A DNA stretch of 64,000 bases, from NCBI GenBank assembly GCA_002005505.1, contig MVGU01000945.1, forward strand, positions 85,001 through 149,000. The letters are read 5' to 3'. Source of the DNA: Botryococcus braunii. Its lineage: Eukaryota > Chlorophyta > Trebouxiophyceae. Made by a program: the position numbers and the translations under genes. This document shows positions 55,201 through 64,000 of the stretch, one piece after another. The notes beneath the pieces were generated by a model. It worked only from the letters and a program-made list of their open reading frames with translations, was not told the origin of the DNA and ran no database searches. Each line of letters starts with the position of its first letter. Position 1 is the stretch's first letter.

Positions 55201-58115
55201 GAAGATGGCCCAGCACTGACCATGACTGCTGTGAGGTCTCTGAAGTGGCGGGGGAACCATCCTGGCTGCTGGGGGCTCCAGCCACAGGTCCGACTGAGCT
55301 CCTCAGCCTGCTGTGATCCTCTGGAGAGCTGGCAGGCAGGAGATCCAGTGGGCTTGCACTCCACCACTGGGTCATCCTCTGCTTCCCAAAATTTCACGGG
55401 AATGGCTGTTGGTGAGCTGGGGACATTGGAATTGCCTCCCCTGCCCTGCGAGGACGCTCCTGAGAGCCATTGAGAGGATCCAGGTTGCACCTTAGACATA
55501 CCCACTCTCTCCCCTTCTCTCAAATGCTCAAGGAATGTAACATCCCTGCTCTCTTTCCACACACCATTGCCTACGTACACTCTATAGGCCTTGGACTGTG
55601 GGCAATACCCAGTGAACATGCCTGGAATGGTCTTTGGTCCAAATACAGACCGTTGACCTGGGGGAATGTGAACATGTGCCACACAGCCCCATGTGCGCAA
55701 GGAAGCAACATTAGGCTTTACCCCATAGAACATCTCAGTAGGGGTCAGAGGCCTGCCTGTGGTGGGGCCCACGTTGTAAAGCAGGGTGGCAGACTCCAGT
55801 GCCTCCTTCCACAAGGAAGGGTCTGCTGCAGCGTGCACCAACAGGGTCCTTGTGCGCTCCTTCAGAGTCCGATTCATGCGCTCAGCAAGTCCATTTTGCT
55901 GAGGCGTGGATGGAGCTGAGGTCTCCATTTTAGTGCCCTGCTGAGCACAAAATTCTTTGAGCAGATGATTCAGAAATTCTGTCCCTCTATCAGATCTCAC
56001 ACACTTCACCACTTTCTCATGAAATGTCTGCCAGTACTTCAAGAGCTCAATGAGGGCCTTGGGAATGGCTTCTTTCGACTTCATTGCCAATGAGGCTATC
56101 AGATGGGATTTTTCATCAACCACAATAACCCAAAAACGCTCTCCCGTGATTGCAGCTGGTGAAATGGGACCCACAGTGTCCACATGCACTCTATCTAACA
56201 CACTCTCTGCAGGCCTAGAGGAAGCTGGAAAGGGGGCGCGAGAATGTTGCCCTTGTATACATGACTCACACTGGGGAGAGCACTCTGAGCATGGAGCAAG
56301 GGACACATTGATCCCAGTGACCAGGTCTTCGTTGTCCAACCTTGTCATACTCTTAACCCCCGGATGCCCCAACCTTGCATGCCACAGTAGTCGATCTGTA
56401 CACACGTGCCCTTTCCTGGCATGCAGAGAGTGTGGCTGCGCATCATGCTGGCTCTTGAAGGGATGTTCTAAAAAAAACAGCCCTCGCTCTCTGGCTATCT
56501 GACCAGACCAGCCTGCTTGGCCTTTCATGGTAGTGTACCCACCTGCACTGTCAGTGAGGAATGATGCTCCATCCTGAATGGCTCCTGTGACAGAAATCAG
56601 ATTAGTGTGTGCAGTGGGCACACACTGCACATTATGCAGCCAAAACACCTCTTGTCTGGCATTGACCAGACACACAGACCCAGTTGCAACTATCCCTCCT
56701 TTGGCGTCAGAAGTGGCCAAATGAAGAGGGAGGGGTTGGGCATGCATGACTGGGTTGTGTAGTAAAGACAGATCATTTACAAGGTGCACCGATGCACCAC
56801 TATCTATCAGCCACGAGGTACTGCAAGCCCCATGAGACCTAGGGGTAAGCACATTCAACGAAACGAACATAGGCTCACCAGCACCTGGAGGAGGTGGTGG
56901 TGGGAGATGCCAGCCTGGGAAGAAGGGGAAGATAGTGGACACAGATCCAGGAGCATGTGAGGTTGACACGGGAGGGCCTCCTTTGGACTGGCCAGCATCC
57001 CACCAGCTGGCTTGTTGCTGAGGAGCTCCAGTGCCCCACCACGCAGCTGGGCCTGCACTTGCAGCTTGCATTGTGCCACGTAGAGCTTGCAGCCTCTTCA
57101 GTTCCAGGCACTCCCTCCCGAAATGTCCCGTCCCGTTGCAGAAGCGACACGCCAGTTCCTCCTTTGGCCTCCTGCCACGTCCAGACCCTCGCCCCCTGCC
57201 TCCAGCGTTGTGAGCAGAAGGGCCATAGGGGGCCTGACCATCAGCAGGTGCTCCAGCTCCCACTCCTGGTGCTGCTCCGGCCCCCGGTGCAGCTCCAGCG
57301 CCTTGGGGAGGCCCAGGGATTCCACCCTGAGCTGGCACGGCTGCTGCTGCTGCTGCCATAACTGCTGCAGCTGATTCTGTGACTTGCAGTGACTCTGCCA
57401 GCGGGATATCCTGGTACTCCAAGTTCTCAATGGCAGTGAGGATCGTCTCCAGCATGGGGTCTGACTTGGCGGAGGTAATTGCCCAAGCGTCGTTCTGCAA
57501 GACTGCAGGTAGCCCTTTATACATATACCTGCAGATCTGGCGGTCGCTCAGCTGATGGTTATTGGCCTCCAGGGAGGCGGCAATACTGATGACTCGGTGG
57601 CACCATTCTTGCACTGTCTCTCCCTTCACCATGCCTTGTTTGAGCCCCTTGATCCACTTCTCGTTGATTTCCCTGTCCTTCCCTCCGGTGCAGCGGTCTG
57701 CCATCCACTGAATGAAGTCAAAAGCGCTCCCCCGCTGTTTGACTTCGTCTTGCCACATGGACGGGAGAGACTGCAAAATGAAATGTTTTACTGCTGCGTT
57801 CTCTGCGGTCTTAGGCATAGCTGTCTCCAACGCTCCCATTGCTCCTTTTTGCATTGCGCAGGACTCCAGCTCTTCACGCCAGGCCCTGAAATTAGTGCGA
57901 TCAGCCTTCAGCTGCGTAGACATCTTGGGATTGGAGGAGTTCATCGTGTATGCATACGAGCTGGCTGCAGTGCCTCCAGTGGTCTGTCCTGACTGTCCAG
58001 CTCCTGAGGAGGCCGTGCTGCCTCCTGCTGGTGTTGCCATAGTCTCTGTACTGCTGGGATTACTTTCAGAAGCCTTGCTTTGGGAACGAGTTTGAGGTCT
58101 GGTCATACACTTCAC
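55176..58115 (-). CDS. gag-pol: Element E Gag, protease and integrase in one frame
   Basis: 979 codons open. Met at 58115 or, better, MTRPQTRSQS at 58106. Gag core FRAWREELESCAMQKGAMGA and KGLPAVLQNDAWAITSAK; a Gly/Ala/Pro-rich region; zinc knuckle CRFCNGTGHFGREC near residue 323; protease WLIDSGASVHLVND near 435; pre-integrase WHARLGHPGVKSM and CSECSPQCESCIQG; integrase VDTVGPISP, VRSDRGTEFLN and PQQNGLAERMNRTLKERT. Gag and pol share one frame here, unlike B. The frame is lost in the linker near 55250, so the rest of Pol is out of frame. Confidence 0.88.
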   Translation of the reverse strand: MKCMTRPQTRSQSKASESNPSSTETMATPAGGSTASSGAGQSGQTTGGTAASSYAYTMNSSNPKMSTQLKADRTNFRAWREELESCAMQKGAMGALETAMPKTAENAAVKHFILQSLPSMWQDEVKQRGSAFDFIQWMADRCTGGKDREINEKWIKGLKQGMVKGETVQEWCHRVISIAASLEANNHQLSDRQICRYMYKGLPAVLQNDAWAITSAKSDPMLETILTAIENLEYQDIPLAESLQVTESAAAVMAAAAAAVPAQGGIPGPPQGAGAAPGAGAAPGVGAGAPADGQAPYGPSAHNAGGRGRGSGRGRRPKEELACRFCNGTGHFGRECLELKRLQALRGTMQAASAGPAAWWGTGAPQQQASWWDAGQSKGGPPVSTSHAPGSVSTIFPFFPGWHLPPPPPPGAGEPMFVSLNVLTPRSHGACSTSWLIDSGASVHLVNDLSLLHNPVMHAQPLPLHLATSDAKGGIVATGSVCLVNARQEVFWLHNVQCVPTAHTNLISVTGAIQDGASFLTDSAGGYTTMKGQAGWSGQIARERGLFFLEHPFKSQHDAQPHSLHARKGHVCTDRLLWHARLGHPGVKSMTRLDNEDLVTGINVSLAPCSECSPQCESCIQGQHSRAPFPASSRPAESVLDRVHVDTVGPISPAAITGERFWVIVVDEKSHLIASLAMKSKEAIPKALIELLKYWQTFHEKVVKCVRSDRGTEFLNHLLKEFCAQQGTKMETSAPSTPQQNGLAERMNRTLKERTRTLLVHAAADPSLWKEALESATLLYNVGPTTGRPLTPTEMFYGVKPNVASLRTWGCVAHVHIPPGQRSVFGPKTIPGMFTGYCPQSKAYRVYVGNGVWKESRDVTFLEHLREGERVGMSKVQPGSSQWLSGASSQGRGGNSNVPSSPTAIPVKFWEAEDDPVVECKPTGSPACQLSRGSQQAEELSRTCGWSPQQPGWFPRHFRDLTAVMVSAGPSSKFSSGGC

Positions 58116-58484
58116 TTGCTCTTACAGCGTTCAGCCTGACACAGCTGGTTTAAGTATACCCTTCCGGCGTACACCACAGCACCTTCAAGTATTCCACCCT
58201 TTCGAGGTCTAGCATGTACCCTTAATATTTAAGATATGCAAAATATTCTTCAGCAATTCAATTGCCTGACCACCCGGACCTACTGACGGTCTCACGACAA
58301 CGACGCCGGGTGATAATCTCAGGTCACTTCACGGAAAAAAACTTCCCAAGATATTGAAGACTCTGTCGGTAGGCCTTCTAAGTGAATATCCAGTTGTTCC
58401 TTTTTTACTTCTTCTTGCCGTCAGACGAGTCCGTGGAAAACCCAGTACAGATGCATCCGATGATGCCATGCACTCCTGTCTGCC

Positions 58485-58518
58485 CTTGGCTCAGCTGGAA
58501 GGGCGTGGGCCCATAACC
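58485..58518 (-). promoter_or_regulatory. Element E primer binding site (initiator tRNA-Met half-tRNA type)
   Basis: Plus-strand CGTGGGCCCATAACC ends at the LTR border and is preceded by CTTGGCTCAGCTGGAAGGG, resembling the D-arm-to-anticodon half of a tRNA. Confidence 0.8.
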
Positions 58519-58886
58519 TGTAAAAGGTTATGGGCAATGGCGTATCCTGTAAGCAAGCAGACAGGTCGTAAGTTCGTGCCTCTTCAGCTACAGTCCTTGA
58601 CGACTGTCTGCTCTTTAGACACATGCAACTGCATTAACAAGACTGGCATCCTTATGTGCCCAGTATTTGTCCAAACCAGTTGCTCGACTATGCGGTGATC
58701 GCAGCTTTAATAGTCCTTTCACACTAACGCGTAATCTAGATCAGATTGTACCTTATGTTCGAAATCGTCCACAATCTAACGTGTCTCAAGGTACCTTATG
58801 TTCTCAATGGACCCATATCCTAATAGTGCACACCTGAAGATCACTTAAAGCACAAGGCATTCAATAATAATGTTCAGAACTCGACA
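58519..58886 (-). repeat. Element E 5' LTR, short form (368 bp)
   Basis: Plus-strand ends TGTAAAAGG and CTCGACA. Equals the long form minus one duplicated block and the spacer (about 332 bp). Confidence 0.9.
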
Positions 58887-59355
58887 GAAACATAGGGTCC
58901 CCCAGGGGGTGTGTTGTATAAACTAATAGGTACGTATAGATACGTGACGGCAAACGTACTTAGATACAAGGGCGCTATCAGTTTATCAAGTGGTTTTAGG
59001 AAACATTGTATAACTTGAACTTCTCCACGTGTGGAGTACAAGGAAGAAGATGCGCCTGAGTGCGTATCTAGGGTAATGTATGGTGATCAGTCAGGTTGAT
59101 CATATAGTGACCTCCATGCAGTACAGGTCTTTTACTAGTGACGGTGTGGTCACAAGGTAAAGATTCCATTGAGTGTGTACACGTGTATAAGTTTGGGATC
59201 CCTGGTGCAGCTGCAGAGCTACACGTTGGCATAGGGTCAAGTCAGGGTTGTTTATGTGGCCATGCAATACGGTACGGCTTCTCGAACGGGACTGTACCGT
59301 TACCGCCGGTTACGATCAGGAAGCATAGAAACGCCAGATCGCGAGCGAGCTTGGC
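58887..59355. other. No gene seen
   Basis: Unique AT-rich sequence next to element E. It may hold the upstream part of the transcript described at 59356-60054, since TTGGCAG before 59357 looks like a splice acceptor. Confidence 0.5.
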
Positions 59356-59842
59356 AGTCGATTGGATGTGGAATACATCTGGGTTGGAGCTCCAAGCTGA
59401 TAAGTGTTTGCTCTATATTGAATGACTGCTTGATAAACGGCTATATCACTCATTGCAATACAGGTAAGCTTGCGATTGATGGCAAGGGTAACAGTCGCAG
59501 CCGGGTGGCTGCGATCGCAGGGTTTAGGCGCATGGTTGCTATTATCATTGTTGATAATGAAGTAATACATGTGCTTGTGTTGCAGGAGTTGCATTGCTTG
59601 TTTGTTACTGTCGGAAGAACAGTAAGGCTATTTGTGTATTGAGAGTTACACACTGGTTAATAGCGGTGAGTACAGATACGCATAACAAGCATGCTCCTGC
59701 TGGTTGAATAACTGTTTTGTTAAGATCCCTAATGAAGCACGTATTGTGCAGATCGGTTGGGAGTAGCCGTCAAACTCCTGGGATTGCTGAGGGCCAAGGG
59801 CGCCCTGATAAGAGAGCAGTCGGTACGTACACATGTGGATAG

Positions 59843-59922
<80 letters not shown>

Positions 59923-60054
59923 ATGGTTTAGATATATTTAGAAGACACTGATGACCCACCAGTAAAAACGTAACGCTCGGGTTGCAGGCAGATATAGACG
60001 GCAGTGCGAGCACTGGTTTATACATACATTGATATTACTTGGTGGTGTTCACAG
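59356..60054 (+). ncRNA. Four-exon spliced transcript unit (inferred), apparently non-coding
   Basis: Exons 59356-59463, 59586-59665, 59752-59822 and 59988-60054 are inferred from the adjacent intronless copy. Introns are 59464-59585 (GTAAGC...TTGCAG), 59666-59751 (GTGAGT...GTGCAG) and 59823-59987 (GTACGT...TTGCAG); the last carries the (GT)n tract. A further donor GTAAAT follows exon 4. All frames have stops, so it is probably untranslated leader or non-coding RNA. It may be the leader of a host gene or of an element related to G. Confidence 0.65.
59848..59920. repeat. (GT)n microsatellite inside the third intron
   Basis: About 70 bp of GT; absent from the spliced copy. Confidence 0.95.
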
Positions 60055-60073
60055 GTAAATATACATAAACCAT

Positions 60074-60472
60074 TGTAATGAGTCGATTGGATGTGGAATA
60101 CATGTAGGTTCGAGCTCCAAGCTGATAAGTGTTTGCTCTGTATTGAATGACTGCTTGATAAACGGCTATCTCACTCATTGCAATACAGGAGTTGCATTGC
60201 TTGTTTGTTACTGTTGGAAGAACAGTAGGGCCATTTGTGTATTGATAGTTACACACTGGTTAATAGCGATCGGTTGGGAGTAGCCGTCAAACTCCTGGGA
60301 CTGCTGAGGGCCAAAGGCGCCCTGATAAGAGAGCAGTTGGCAGATATAGACGGCAGTGCGAGCACTGGTCTATATATCACATTGATATTACTTGGTGGTG
60401 TTCACAGGAAATGACACTCAGCATGCAAACGTACCGCTGACAGTTACGGCATCCTCCAACTAATACACAACA
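60074..60472 (+). mobile_element. Possible element G 5' LTR/leader containing the spliced copy
   Basis: 60081-60407 is a copy of the four exons at 59356-60054, about 95% identical, with all three introns missing at the exact GT-AG borders. The copy sits in a TG...CA interval (TGTAATGAG to ACACAACA), followed by GGTGCTGGGCCCACTGC, which shares TGGGCCCAC with the half-tRNA primer sites. The pre-gag frame starts 27 nt later. The LTR call needs the missing 3' LTR beyond the window. Confidence 0.4.
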
Positions 60473-60498
60473 AAGGTGCTGGGCCCACTGCTTGCTAC

Positions 60499-61479
60499 AT
60501 GCTAGAGGAGGAGGTCATAGTGATCGAAGACACACCAGAACCGGAAGAGCAACGGACACCAAGACCATTCACAACCACAAGAGGAAGAGGACTACGACCT
60601 GCACTACGTCAACAGCATCCGAGAAGACCAGAATATTCAGAGTATCCCATTCCTTTTGTCAGGGCTCACTTTGAAGTCCCGGACTATTTTGGAGACCCGG
60701 GTCTGTATATTCATATTGAGAGGCCAGGTGTTCCAAAAGGCCAGTTTCAGAGACCAATTGTACATCACAAAGACATTGTGCTGAACAACCTCCCTGATCC
60801 TTTTGAACGTGCAAATTATATCTTCATCAAAACTTGTGAAAGTGAGGAAGGGTCTGTCTTGTGTGGAGAGAATATTTCAACATGATTTTTGGCTGGACTT
60901 GCACAGCCACAAGAGGAGCCCATTTTGGTAAAGTGGGAGGAGTTGATTGTGTTCTGTGATCCTCTTGCTGATAGTCTGGTGGACGAAGTGGCAGGGCTAT
61001 ACGGGAGAAGTCTTCCGAAAGAAGACTGGGAGGTTTACTATTTTCTGAAAGTGTGGAACCGTTTGCAGGAACTATTTAGGTTAACTGCACACGGACCACT
61101 GGGAGGTATTCCTTCATTCTATCTCAACAGAGCAATTGTTGAGGGTAGGGAGGGATCAGGCCAGGTGTTCAGGTGGTACAGAGAATACCACGTGTATATT
61201 GAACTGGTACAGTTCCAGTTTCGTATACACCAAGGGCAGAGCAAGGCAGTATTTGACCGACTGCCATCATGGAAGGAGGTGGAGGAGCTGGGACTCAATC
61301 CGTTGCGACTGCATCCGGATTATTTCCAAACCCACGAGGGGATATCACGGGGGTTGCTGGAACCAGTGATGGGGTTGCAGCGACTAACATGGGAGGAGAT
61401 CCAGGAAATGGAGCAGCAGTGGCTAGGGGATCTGAACCAGCCATTACATCTGGCCAGGAAGATCCGACGAGTCCAGTAA
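60499..61479 (+). CDS. Element G pre-gag open frame, unknown function, one in-frame stop
   Basis: Starts MLEEEVIVIEDTPEPEEQ, an acidic segment, followed by a basic Arg-rich part (TRGRGLRPALRQQHPRRP). A globular-looking region follows (IPFVRAHFEVPDYFGDPG, then PIVHHKDIVLNNLPDPFERA). It is interrupted by a single TGA (60883-60885), then continues in the same frame (VKWEELIVFCDPLADSLVDE, WYREYHVYIELVQFQFRIHQ) to a stop at 61477-61479: 327 codons with one stop. It overlaps the gag start (61269) by about 210 bp in another frame. No family is recognised. The position matches the pre-gag frame of element A. Confidence 0.55.
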
Positions 61480-62160
61480 ATTCTAGCTTACAGGTCACCA
61501 CTCCCGTAGATAGATTGGGTTTGTCGTTAGACATCTGGAAGCAAAATGTGTTTCACTGTGCAGTTAGCCGTAATGTGCTGGAATGCTTAAAGACTTCCAT
61601 GCCAGGTACTAAAGGGGATGCAGTGGCACTACATTTGTTGCTGCAGAAGGTACCGGAAGTGTGGGCTCAGAAAGTGGCATTTGCTGAGTCTGCAGCAATT
61701 GCGTTTAAATGGATTATGAGCCAGTTTCAGGGAGGGGCAAACCTGGAAATCAATGATCAATGGCTGCAGTTGTTGGACAGTGAGGTAATGGGCAATGACA
61801 GCACTCAAGAAGAATATGTGTCAAGGAAGGAGCTGCTGGCAAAAAGGCTGAATGATAACAACATGCCAGTAACTCAAACAAAACTCAAGAAGTCAATTCT
61901 GAAATGCCTCCCGTGGCAGTTTGATGCCCACAGGCCCAGTCTACCGTCCTCCACTGCCACTTGCAATGTCACTCAAACATTGGCGGCAATAAGGGTGGTT
62001 GCAGAAACCATAGGCGTTAATAAAGAACAACCGAGGGCTCCAAGGGCGGCGGTCGTCCGCAAGCCGGGTCCAGCTGCCACGCAGGATAATCGGACGTGTT
62101 TTTGAGTGTGGTGAGAAGGGACACATTAGAGTGAACTGCCCAAAGCTTGTGCGCCCATCA
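61269..62160 (+). pseudogene. gag: Element G Gag
   Basis: Starts MEGGGGAGTQSVATASG and has a Gly/Ala-rich N-terminus. The Gag core includes LDIWKQNVFHCAVSRNVLEC, LHLLLQKVPEVWAQKVAF and FKWIMSQFQGGANLEINDQW. The frame ends at 62105 because of one extra T in 62099-62103; the knuckle CFECGEKGHIRVNC follows in the shifted frame. Confidence 0.8.
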
Positions 62161-63900
62161 AACCGAGGTAATTCACTCACTGGAGAAGAGGTAAATCCTA
62201 GGGCTGGGATGGCATCAGCAAAATTACAAAACACGGGGGAAGGCCAATGGATAGTAGACACGGTAGCTACTAACCATATATGCAATGACTTGCATCTGAT
62301 GTCCAATGTTGTTGTGTACGATGAGGCTAAACCACTGGGTCTAGCAGCAAGTGATGGTCAGGCATTGAGAAAGGCACAGGGAAATGTGTGTCTGTCTGTG
62401 CAAGGTGGGGGAAGTGTGTTGCTGACGCAAGTAGAATACGTGCCGACAGCAACTGATAACCTTTTGTCAGTGTCAGCTGCCGTCAAGGACGGCTGCACGT
62501 TTGCTGTAAATGACAAGGGGGAGTATGTAGCTGTCATGTGCCAGGCCAATGAGTTTGTGTGTGATATTGAACCAAAGGGAAGTTTGTACTTCTTGTCGCA
62601 TAAGAATGGGCTCTGCCCGTGGGGAGGGGCGGCAACACGTTTAGTTACTACACGAGAAGAGACCGAGCTGTGGCATAAACGGTTGGGACATCCAGGAATT
62701 GTGTGTATGTCGAGATTGATGAAAGAGCAGATTGTCAATGATGTGAAAGGAAGTGTGAGTGAGGTTGAGAGAGTTGTGACTCACTGTGATGGGTGTATTC
62801 GGGGGAAGCAGATTAGGACGCCCACACCTCCCTCCACTGCAGCTGAGTCTACGGAGAGACTTCAGCTGGTCCATATGGACGTAGTGGGAGAGCTGCCAGT
62901 GGCTGGGCTGAATGGAGAGAAGTATATGCTGGTCCTTTTGGACGACTTCTCGCATAGAATGCAAATAAGAACCTTCAGTTCAAAGACTGAGGTAGGGGCA
63001 CTTGTTCAAGAAGTTGAATTGGGAGGTGTCAACTAAGTGCAAAGTTGGCACTGTTAGGACGGACAGAGGTACTGAATTTGTGAACCGTGAGCTGGCAGAT
63101 TTCTTTGCCCGGAAAGGGATCACACATCAAACCTCTGCTCCTTACACACCCCAACAGAATGGGAAGGTAGAGAGAGTAAACATGGTAATCAAGGAGCGAG
63201 TGAAGGCCCTCCTTTTTACAGCAGAGGCATGGCCTGAACTCTGGGCTGAGGCAGCTCACACTGTGGTACGGCTGCTAAATTTAAGTGCTGTCAGTGGCAA
63301 AGAGTCTTGTCCATATGAGGCATTCTATGGCAGAAAACCCTCAGTTGCTCACTTGAAAGTATGGGGTTGTCTGGCGTATGTGAGCTGCCTGATAGGCAAC
63401 TGTCAGCACTAGGTCCTCGCTCGGCTGCGGGCATGTTCATAGGGTACGAGACAGGATCCAAGGCGTATCAGATCCTGGTGCAAGGTAAGGTGATGGTTAG
63501 CAAAGATGTTAGGTTCATTGAGGATGAGTTGGGTTACCCCGTTGTAACTCCACCTTCTCCACAGCCTGAGGTGAGGGTTGAGGAGTTGTTTCATGATGAA
63601 GAGGAGGTTTCTGATGAATCCCTGGAGAGCAATCGACGCCCCTCGTGATATTGCGATGGATCCGGAATTACGAGCGGGCGATCTGCACGAAGTCATGAGG
63701 CGTGCACGGGAGGTGCTGCAGCAGCTTCCTGCGGAACTACCAGCTGGGGAAGTGACTGATGAGGAAATTGATGATGAGGGAAATGGGGATGATGAGAGTC
63801 AAGGGCAGGCAGGTGACAGAAATGAGGAACAACATGAGAATGAAGAAGGTGAAGAGAGGGGAGAGGTGGTGGGCGTTACGAATTGAGAGAGAGAGTTGGC
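62161..63900 (+). pseudogene. pol: Element G protease and integrase
   Basis: A degenerate protease region reads GQWIVDTVATNHICND: D-T-V replaces the usual D-S-G, so the active-site triad is altered. Then WHKRLGHPGIVCMSRL, HCDGCIRGKQ, HMDVVGELPVAG, a frame break near 63030, VRTDRGTEFVN and PYTPQQNGKVERVN, another break near 63390, SAAGMFIGYETGSKAYQ, and an acidic linker (VTDEEIDDEGNGDDESQ) ending at 63884-63886. RT is not reached. Confidence 0.8.
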
Positions 63901-64000
63901 CCAACAGATAAGTATGTTCAGGTGCATATCACACGCAAGTGAAGGCTCATGCAGTAGTAGTTGATGAGGCAAAATTGAAGGCGTCAGAGTTGTCCATTCC

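Larger units (their letters stand above)
52189..58886 (-). mobile_element. Element E: copia-type retrotransposon with unequal LTRs
   Basis: Minus strand: 5' LTR 58886-58519 (368 bp), primer site 58518-58485, gag-pro-int-RT-RNase H, polypurine tract at 52890-52901 (GGCAAGGGGAAG), 3' LTR 52889-52189 (701 bp). Same family as B and D. Flanks are AATTC (left) and GAAAC (right): no target duplication. Unequal LTRs and mismatched flanks suggest recombination between two insertions. Confidence 0.9.
60473..64000 (+). mobile_element. Element G: Ty1/copia-type retrotransposon, partial, frame-broken
   Basis: Pre-gag frame, gag, protease, pre-integrase and integrase in copia order. The RT would lie beyond the window end. 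It is closer to element A than to B/D/E (shared TERLQLVHMD(I/V)VGELPV and RTDRGTEFVN). Frame breaks occur at 62099-62103, near 63030, near 63390 and near 63600. Confidence 0.85.

Overview
This is a nuclear window from a eukaryote with a large, repeat-rich, gene-poor genome. The evidence is GT-AG introns in every gene model that can be built, very long dinucleotide microsatellites, and a dense stack of LTR retrotransposons. No bacterial-type operon, CRISPR array or rRNA/tRNA gene is visible. The lineage cannot be fixed from the sequence alone; an alga or another protist is possible, but this is inference.

Left part (1-24800): host DNA with few genes, each split into short exons. The best are a three-exon histone H2B gene (minus, 14143-11746, 121 residues, Arg where the conserved ubiquitylated Lys should be) and the first two exons of a hotdog-fold acyl-CoA thioesterase (minus, 8341-7847). 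Weaker models are an ion-channel-like exon (973-830, minus), a multi-exon plus-strand locus of unknown function (20227-22869), and GC-rich minus-strand exons around 15.7-18.9 kb. (CA)n, (GT)n, (GA)n, poly-G/C and polypyrimidine tracts fill much of the rest.

Middle (24811-30474): a foldback structure. Two arms of about 2.2 kb meet at a 6-nt loop near 27114, and related 41-42 bp terminal repeats lie at the outer ends. Each arm carries the same six-exon gene. The right-arm copy is open with consistent splice phases (213 residues); the left-arm copy has frameshifts.

Right part (32276-64000): a cluster of Ty1/copia-type elements. Old element A (minus, 32276-45031) is interrupted by young element B (plus, 33140-39494, 5-bp target duplication GATTA, LTRs with one mismatch). 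A abuts a truncated copy C (45032-46109). C is followed by D (plus, from 46110), which is interrupted by F (48682-51011), a small Gag-only element with 204-bp LTRs and target duplication GCCAT. D ends abruptly at E (minus, 52189-58886), whose two LTRs differ in length (701 versus 368 bp). A further copia element, G (plus, from about 60.07 kb), runs off the window. B, D and E begin right after the LTR with a primer site matching the anticodon region of initiator tRNA-Met, the half-tRNA priming mode known for Drosophila copia and Ty5.

Most notable: an intron-containing sequence (59356-60054) is followed at once by a copy that precisely lacks its three introns (60081-60407) and leads into element G. 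Elements A and G also both carry a long open frame between the primer site and gag.
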